A stretch of 10,983 nucleotides of DNA from Sulfurimonas sp. UBA6014 (GTDB lineage: Bacteria; Campylobacterota; Campylobacteria; Campylobacterales; Sulfurimonadaceae): the NCBI GenBank assembly GCA_002428085.1, contig DJAA01000032.1, positions 2,175 to 13,157 of the forward strand, given 5' to 3'. Below, piece after piece: positions 7,825 to 10,983 of the stretch; position 1 is the first letter of the stretch; each line of letters opens with the position of its first letter. A program made the translations under genes and the position numbers. A model generated the notes under the pieces. It was not told the DNA's origin and did no database searches. It worked only from the letters and a program-made list of their open reading frames with translations.

Positions 7825-8581
7825 TGTAATTGTTCTCGCTCATTTTTTTAATTTGATTGAATCCATAAGATTTTAAAACTTCAAAAACTTCATCTTTTAA
7901 AAAACATTCAAATAGAATGCCTTTTATGTTATAGGTCGTTAAAAAATCTTTTCCACCTTCAAAAACTTGTTTTTCAAAGCCTTCAACATCAACTTTTAGA
8001 AGATAAGACATATCATTTGTAAGCTTATTTTCCCTTGCAAAATTATCCAAAGTATTTACTACGACTTCAATCCCTCCATTTTCAACAATATGATTTATGG
8101 TGGAACTTCCGCCAAAATCCGAAAAATGTATTTTTCCAATCTCATTTGACAAGGCAAGTTGCTTGACATTTGAGTCATCAAAATCATTGAGCAAAAAATT
8201 TAACTTGCATCTATTAGCTGTAAATGGATGTGGTTCAAACGCAATAATCTTATGACAAACATCCATCATACAAACACTATAAGAACCAATATTAGCACCT
8301 ATATCTAAAAAGACCACTTTATTTTTTCCCTCATTTTTTGCTAATTCTCTTAACAAATAGACTTCTTCTTTATCTGGAATATCGGTGTAGGTAAACATCG
8401 TAGATACATTACAGTTTGGATATAAAAAGAGATATTTTTGGTTAAAGAGCTTTTTGGATATAACACTTTTAGTTACCCGCTTAAATACTTGAAATATGAA
8501 GCCTAGCATCAAATATTTCATAATATCTAGCCCTTTATTTTTAAAAACAATATATTTTAAAATTTTCAGTATATTAATCAT
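7808..8581 (-). CDS. FkbM-family SAM-dependent methyltransferase
   Basis: This is a 257-residue predicted S-adenosylmethionine-dependent methyltransferase of the FkbM family, which O-methylates sugars or polyketides; in a glycan operon a sugar hydroxyl is the likely target. SAM-binding motif I is FLDIGANIGSYS (91-102), followed by IIAFEPHPFTANRCKLN (112-128) with the acidic E116, and the signature LLKVDVEGFEKQVFEG (194-209). The first 45 residues are hydrophobic and basic and may form a membrane-associating helix. ATG at 8581 overlaps the GT2 stop as ATGATTAA and has only a weak AAAGAA site. ATG at 8521 (MKYLMLG) follows AAGGG by 9 nt and is a serious alternative, giving 237 residues. The gene is AT-rich like the acyltransferase that follows. 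Confidence 0.87.
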   Translation of the reverse strand: MINILKILKYIVFKNKGLDIMKYLMLGFIFQVFKRVTKSVISKKLFNQKYLFLYPNCNVSTMFTYTDIPDKEEVYLLRELAKNEGKNKVVFLDIGANIGSYSVCMMDVCHKIIAFEPHPFTANRCKLNFLLNDFDDSNVKQLALSNEIGKIHFSDFGGSSTINHIVENGGIEVVVNTLDNFARENKLTNDMSYLLKVDVEGFEKQVFEGGKDFLTTYNIKGILFECFLKDEVFEVLKSYGFNQIKKMSENNYSATKS

Positions 8582-9461
8582 TTAGGCGTATTTTCTTTAC
8601 ATAATATTTGAATAAAGTCCAATACTTTATAAAATCAAGCAGCAAAGTATTTGCTACCTTATTATCTCTTTTTATCTTATCGTACTCCTTAAAAATTTCC
8701 AATATTCTGCCGTTTCCTATTCCATCTGCTCGCCATCTTGCTGCAATCGTATCTTTGGTAACTACTTTTGGGAACTCTTTATAGGCTCTTAAGAGATGCT
8801 CATAATCCATACAAAAAATATTGTTCACATCAAAAAAACCATATTTTTTAAAGTATATTATATGAGTAAAAAGCCCTTGATGTGGCATAGACATTCTAAA
8901 AAGTAAAGATTTTTTGTTGAATTTACGCATGTATTTCGATACATAAAGATGCTCTCCATTTTCATCTATTCGCTGAATTTTTGCACTTATCAAAACATCT
9001 TCTTTTGTGTCAATATTTTCAAATACTTTCTCCAAGGCATCTGGCGCATAAAAGCCATCGCCGTCACCTTGAAAATTGATATACTCACCATGAGCCACTT
9101 TAACACCTTTGTTGAAAGCATCTGAAATTCCCCCATCCCTCTCACTCACCCAATAGTCAATTTTGTCTTCATACTTTTTGATAATATCCAAAGTTCCATC
9201 CGTGGAGCCGCCGTCTATGATGATGTATTCTACATTGTCGTAGGTTTGGTTTAGGACACTTGAGATGGTTTCTTCTAGGTATTTTTCGCCATTGTAAACG
9301 ACGGTGATGATGCTTATGAGGGGTTTGGAGTTTTGAGATGTTTTGAAGTAGCCTTGAAGTCTCAAGCCGCCTTCACCTTTTCTATCTTGAGCCTCTGGCA
9401 AAAACAAAAGTGTCTCAAACTTGTCGTCAAAATTTTTTAAAATCTGCGGTTTTTTATACAT
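8574..9461 (-). CDS. glycosyltransferase family 2
   Basis: This is a 295-residue GT-A glycosyltransferase. An N-terminal extension (LPEAQDRKGEGGLR...GYFK, about 20-40) precedes ISIITVVYNGEKYLEE (49-64), a layout seen in a GT2 subgroup. Then come DGGSTDGT (83-90), SERDGGISDAFNKG (106-119), and INFQGDGDGFY (128-138), where D133 and D135 take the DxD position. MPHQGLF and MDYEHLLRA (218-226) supply the acceptor/base region. ATG at 9461 is preferred: GAG lies 7 nt upstream and it overlaps the HD-GYP stop as ATGTATAA. ATG 9473 and TTG 9485 are alternatives. Composition changes inside the gene: rows from 9001 to 9360 hold 23-26 G+C of 60, rows from 8641 to 9000 hold 14-19. The 3' half therefore resembles the AT-rich genes that follow. 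It is the first glycan gene after the regulatory gene. Confidence 0.88.
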   Translation of the reverse strand: MYKKPQILKNFDDKFETLLFLPEAQDRKGEGGLRLQGYFKTSQNSKPLISIITVVYNGEKYLEETISSVLNQTYDNVEYIIIDGGSTDGTLDIIKKYEDKIDYWVSERDGGISDAFNKGVKVAHGEYINFQGDGDGFYAPDALEKVFENIDTKEDVLISAKIQRIDENGEHLYVSKYMRKFNKKSLLFRMSMPHQGLFTHIIYFKKYGFFDVNNIFCMDYEHLLRAYKEFPKVVTKDTIAARWRADGIGNGRILEIFKEYDKIKRDNKVANTLLLDFIKYWTLFKYYVKKIRLND

Positions 9462-10551
9462 CTTTAAACTCATCTCTGATGGCAAGAAATTTTTCTAAAT
9501 TTTGTAAAAACAACTCTACCAATTTTGGCTCAAAATGTTTGCCGCTTTCGTTTTTAAAGAGTTCTAAAATATCTTCAAGTGCCCATGCTTTTTTGTAAAT
9601 TCTCTCACTTCCAAGTGCGTCAAATACATCTGCCACGGCGGTAATACGTCCGTAAATGTGAATCTCCTGCGCTACTTTGGCATGTGGATATCCGCTTCCA
9701 TCCCACTTTTCGTGATGCTCGCCTGCAACGATTGCTGCGGCTTGAAGGATGGGTTTGTTTGAGTTTTTGAGCATGTGGTAACCAAGGGCGGCATGTGTTT
9801 TCATGATAACAAACTCCTCAGCAGAGAGTTTTCTCGGTGCATTTAAAATAGCATCTGGAATGCCGACTTTCCCTATGTCATGCATAGGACTTGCCATCTG
9901 CAGTTTGTTTGCTTCTGCCTCTGAGAGTCCATAAAGCAAAGCGAGTTCTCTTGAGTAGAGCGCGACTCTTTTTACATGGTTTCCCGTCTCTTTTGAGCGA
10001 GTTTCACCTATCTCACCCATGGCGTAAATGACCTCTCTTTGCGTCTCTTCGATAGCCTCGTTGAGTTCCATGAGTTCGGTAACATCTGTAAAATAAGCCA
10101 AAATAAATTTCTCTTTGGCAATACCTTTTATCTCTACCTGATAATTTTTCCCCTCGTACACATAAAGTAAAATATCCACGGCATCGTTTTGCATCAAAAC
10201 GGTGTGATTTTCTATGTTAAGGGATGCAACAGAGCTAATATTTGGCAGATTTGTTTGCGCTGATTTGTTCTCGTAAACAATCTTGCCCTCTTTGTTGAAG
10301 ATAAAAACAGGCGAAGTTCTGTATTTTGGTAAAAGTGAAAGATAGTAGTTTTGGACGCTATATTTTTCGTTGATATGAAACAGATAATACATAAAACAAA
10401 ACCTCGAAACTGCCGTATAAAAAATGACGATAGAGAGAAGTCCAAAGAGCAAAGATGACTCAATAACGCCATAAAGCAAGATAAGCGAAGCAACAAACAT
10501 TCGTATATACGCTTCTGCGTTTTGCATGTTATAAGTTTGTTTTTCAAACAT
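9454..10551 (-). CDS. membrane-anchored PAS/HD-GYP protein, predicted cyclic-di-GMP phosphodiesterase
   Basis: This is a 365-residue three-part protein. Residues about 10-60 resemble the DUF2892/YgaP membrane unit (NAEAYIRMFVASLILLYG...CFMYYLFHIN), giving two helices at the inner membrane. Residues about 75-160 look like a PAS sensor (SPVFIFNKEGKIVYEN...FTDVTELMELNE). A short coiled linker leads to an HD-GYP domain (about 175-350). The metal and catalytic residues are present: NHVKR H192, H224-D225 in MHDIGKVGIP, KTH H253, EHHEKWDGSGYP with H279, H280, D284 and G287-Y288-P289, and D308 in AVADVFDAL. It is therefore probably active in hydrolysing c-di-GMP. ATG at 10551 follows AAGGA by 7 nt, an excellent start. 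It heads the operon and its stop overlaps the first glycosyltransferase. The PAS ligand is unknown. Confidence 0.9.
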   Translation of the reverse strand: MFEKQTYNMQNAEAYIRMFVASLILLYGVIESSLLFGLLSIVIFYTAVSRFCFMYYLFHINEKYSVQNYYLSLLPKYRTSPVFIFNKEGKIVYENKSAQTNLPNISSVASLNIENHTVLMQNDAVDILLYVYEGKNYQVEIKGIAKEKFILAYFTDVTELMELNEAIEETQREVIYAMGEIGETRSKETGNHVKRVALYSRELALLYGLSEAEANKLQMASPMHDIGKVGIPDAILNAPRKLSAEEFVIMKTHAALGYHMLKNSNKPILQAAAIVAGEHHEKWDGSGYPHAKVAQEIHIYGRITAVADVFDALGSERIYKKAWALEDILELFKNESGKHFEPKLVELFLQNLEKFLAIRDEFKDV

Positions 10552-10598
10552 GATACGTTCCTTTTTTCTTAAAGAGAGTCAAAAAATTTTCATTTTTC

Positions 10599-10608
10599 AT
10601 TTTATAAA
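10599..10608 (-). promoter_or_regulatory. putative promoter of the HD-GYP/glycan operon
   Basis: On the minus strand TTTATAAAAT forms a strong -10 box 48 bp upstream of the HD-GYP ATG. No clear -35 hexamer is present, as is usual in Campylobacterota. The leader carries A/T tracts and ends in the ribosome binding site AAGGA (10559-10563). No strong terminator separates it from the tRNA gene, so read-through from the tRNA promoter could add to expression. Confidence 0.45.
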
Positions 10609-10684
10609 TTGTAACATAGTTTAGAGAGCGCCAATTCTAAAAATAAGTGCAATTTTTAAAAGGGAAGGGAGTTGGGGCAGGGAA

Positions 10685-10760
10685 TGGTGGAGCATAGCGG
10701 GATCGAACCGCTGACCTCTTCGCTGCCAGCGAAGCGCTCTCCCAGCTGAGCTAATGCCCC
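10685..10760 (-). tRNA. tRNA-Ala(GGC)
   Basis: The minus strand reads a complete 76-nt cloverleaf. The acceptor stem GGGGCAT pairs with ATGCTCC (one G-U pair) and is followed by A and an encoded CCA. The D arm is AGCTCAGCTGGGAGAGC. The anticodon arm CTTCG-CTGGCAG-CGAAG has anticodon GGC. The T arm GCGG-TTCGATC-CCGC is standard. It would decode GCC/GCU alanine codons. It lies upstream of the HD-GYP gene on the same strand. Confidence 0.97.
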
Positions 10761-10777
10761 AAATAAATTGGTATGAA

Positions 10778-10785
10778 ATTCTACA
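10778..10785 (-). promoter_or_regulatory. putative tRNA-Ala promoter (extended -10)
   Basis: TGTAGAAT on the minus strand is an extended -10 box whose predicted start point lies about 10 nt upstream of the tRNA 5' end. The upstream region is A/T-rich (TTTTAAATAATTAAAA), acting as a weak -35 or UP-like segment. Confidence 0.5.
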
Positions 10786-10894
10786 CTTTTAATTATTTAA
10801 AATAGATTATGGCATGTGAAAATTTTACGTAAAATATCTTGGTATATGGGAAACTTCGATTATGAAGAAAGCTTCTGTCGTGAGGAAACTTTTT

Positions 10895-10964
10895 GTCATT
10901 GTGAGGAACGAAGCAATCTACAAGCCCGCCATTAGATTGCTTCGTTGTTCCTCCTCGCAATGAC
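10895..10964. repeat. palindromic dispersed repeat (GTCATTG...AAGCAATCTA inverted pair)
   Basis: The left arm (10895-10920) runs from GTCATTGTGAGGA to ACGAAGCAATCTA. The right arm (10933-10964) is its inverted copy, running from TAGATTGCTTCGT to CCTCGCAATGAC. The right arm has one base difference and 6 extra bases in the middle, and a 12-nt centre separates the arms. The RNA would fold into a long hairpin. This motif type recurs in intergenic DNA of many unrelated bacteria and resembles a REP or MITE-like element. It carries no coding frame of note. A partial copy opens the window at 1-20. Confidence 0.8.
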
Positions 10965-10983
10965 GGGGTTCTGAGTTGCCATG

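Larger units (their letters stand above)
6000..9000. other. AT-rich core of the glycan operon (possible exchanged cassette)
   Basis: Hand counts of G+C per 60-base row give 12 (7081), 14 (6301), 14 (6361), 14 (8821), 17 (8641) and 17 (7141) inside this stretch. Outside it, counts are 23-26 (9001-9360) and 30 (9661). One inside row (6541) reaches 22, so the contrast is uneven. The core covers most of one GT4 gene, the acyltransferase, FkbM, and the 3' half of GT2. The limits are approximate; the reading as transferred DNA is inference. Confidence 0.4.
3090..10551 (-). other. eight-gene glycan assembly operon headed by an HD-GYP protein
   Basis: Eight minus-strand genes overlap without a gap. 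Overlaps, from promoter to end, are 8 (HD-GYP/GT2), 8 (GT2/FkbM), 17 (FkbM/acyltransferase), 8 (acyltransferase/GT4), 4 (GT4/GT4), 4 (GT4/GT2) and 4 nt (GT2/reductase), using the preferred starts. This implies one transcript with translational coupling. Functions: four glycosyl additions, one O-methylation, one O-acylation, and one 6-deoxy-HexNAc-nucleotide reduction. No initiating phosphosugar transferase, Wzx flippase, Wzy polymerase or ligase is present. Confidence 0.75.

Noticed and set aside
10620..10641. TTTAGA/TCTAAA inverted repeat between tRNA and HD-GYP as a tRNA terminator
   Set aside because: The stem is only 6 bp with a 10-nt loop, and no T-run follows on the minus strand where the tRNA is transcribed.
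10685..10760. tRNA-Ala as an integration site for the adjacent glycan operon
   Set aside because: The tRNA 3' end faces the operon, as expected for an island, but no integrase and no second copy of the tRNA 3' end was seen, and the HD-GYP gene next to it has ordinary composition.
10873..10889. Third copy of the dispersed repeat (GTCGTGAGGAAAC)
   Set aside because: Only a short degenerate match to the arm start, without the AAGCAATCTA end or an inverted partner; too weak to separate from chance.

Overview
The window looks like a piece of a Campylobacterota (epsilonproteobacterial) chromosome, perhaps Sulfurimonas- or Sulfuricurvum-like. This rests on the AT-rich composition, tightly overlapping genes, TATAAT-like -10 boxes without convincing -35 boxes, lysine-rich proteins and the mix of families. 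The genus-level guess is inference only.

Layout. Bases 1-20 are a fragment of a dispersed repeat. A 2-oxoglutarate/Fe(II) dioxygenase (minus strand) and a TerC-like DUF475 membrane protein (plus strand) diverge from a region of about 110 bp; both probably start at TTG codons behind good ribosome binding sites. DUF475 converges on a CPA2/Kef-type cation:proton antiporter through a short hairpin terminator. A perfect 14-bp palindrome lies just upstream of the antiporter start.

The main content is an eight-gene minus-strand operon, read from 10551 down to 3090. In order it encodes a membrane-anchored PAS/HD-GYP protein (predicted c-di-GMP phosphodiesterase), a GT2 glycosyltransferase, an FkbM methyltransferase, a membrane acyltransferase (family 3), two GT4 glycosyltransferases, a second GT2, and a WbpV-like NAD-dependent sugar-nucleotide reductase. 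Every junction overlaps by 4, 8 or 17 nt, so the genes are probably translationally coupled. The set would assemble and decorate (O-acylate, O-methylate) a surface oligosaccharide. It has no initiating transferase, flippase, polymerase or ligase, so it must work with genes elsewhere. The middle of the operon (roughly 6.0-9.0 kb) is more AT-rich than its ends, which suggests a swapped-in cassette.

Upstream of the operon are a tRNA-Ala(GGC) gene with its own promoter and a full copy of the palindromic repeat (GTCATTG...AAGCAATCTA type). A partial copy of the same repeat opens the window.

I found no CRISPR array, transposase, integrase, toxin-antitoxin pair or recognisable defence system. The most interesting points are the c-di-GMP phosphodiesterase at the head of a fully overlapping glycan operon, the composition break inside a glycosyltransferase gene, and two small palindromes at regulatory positions.
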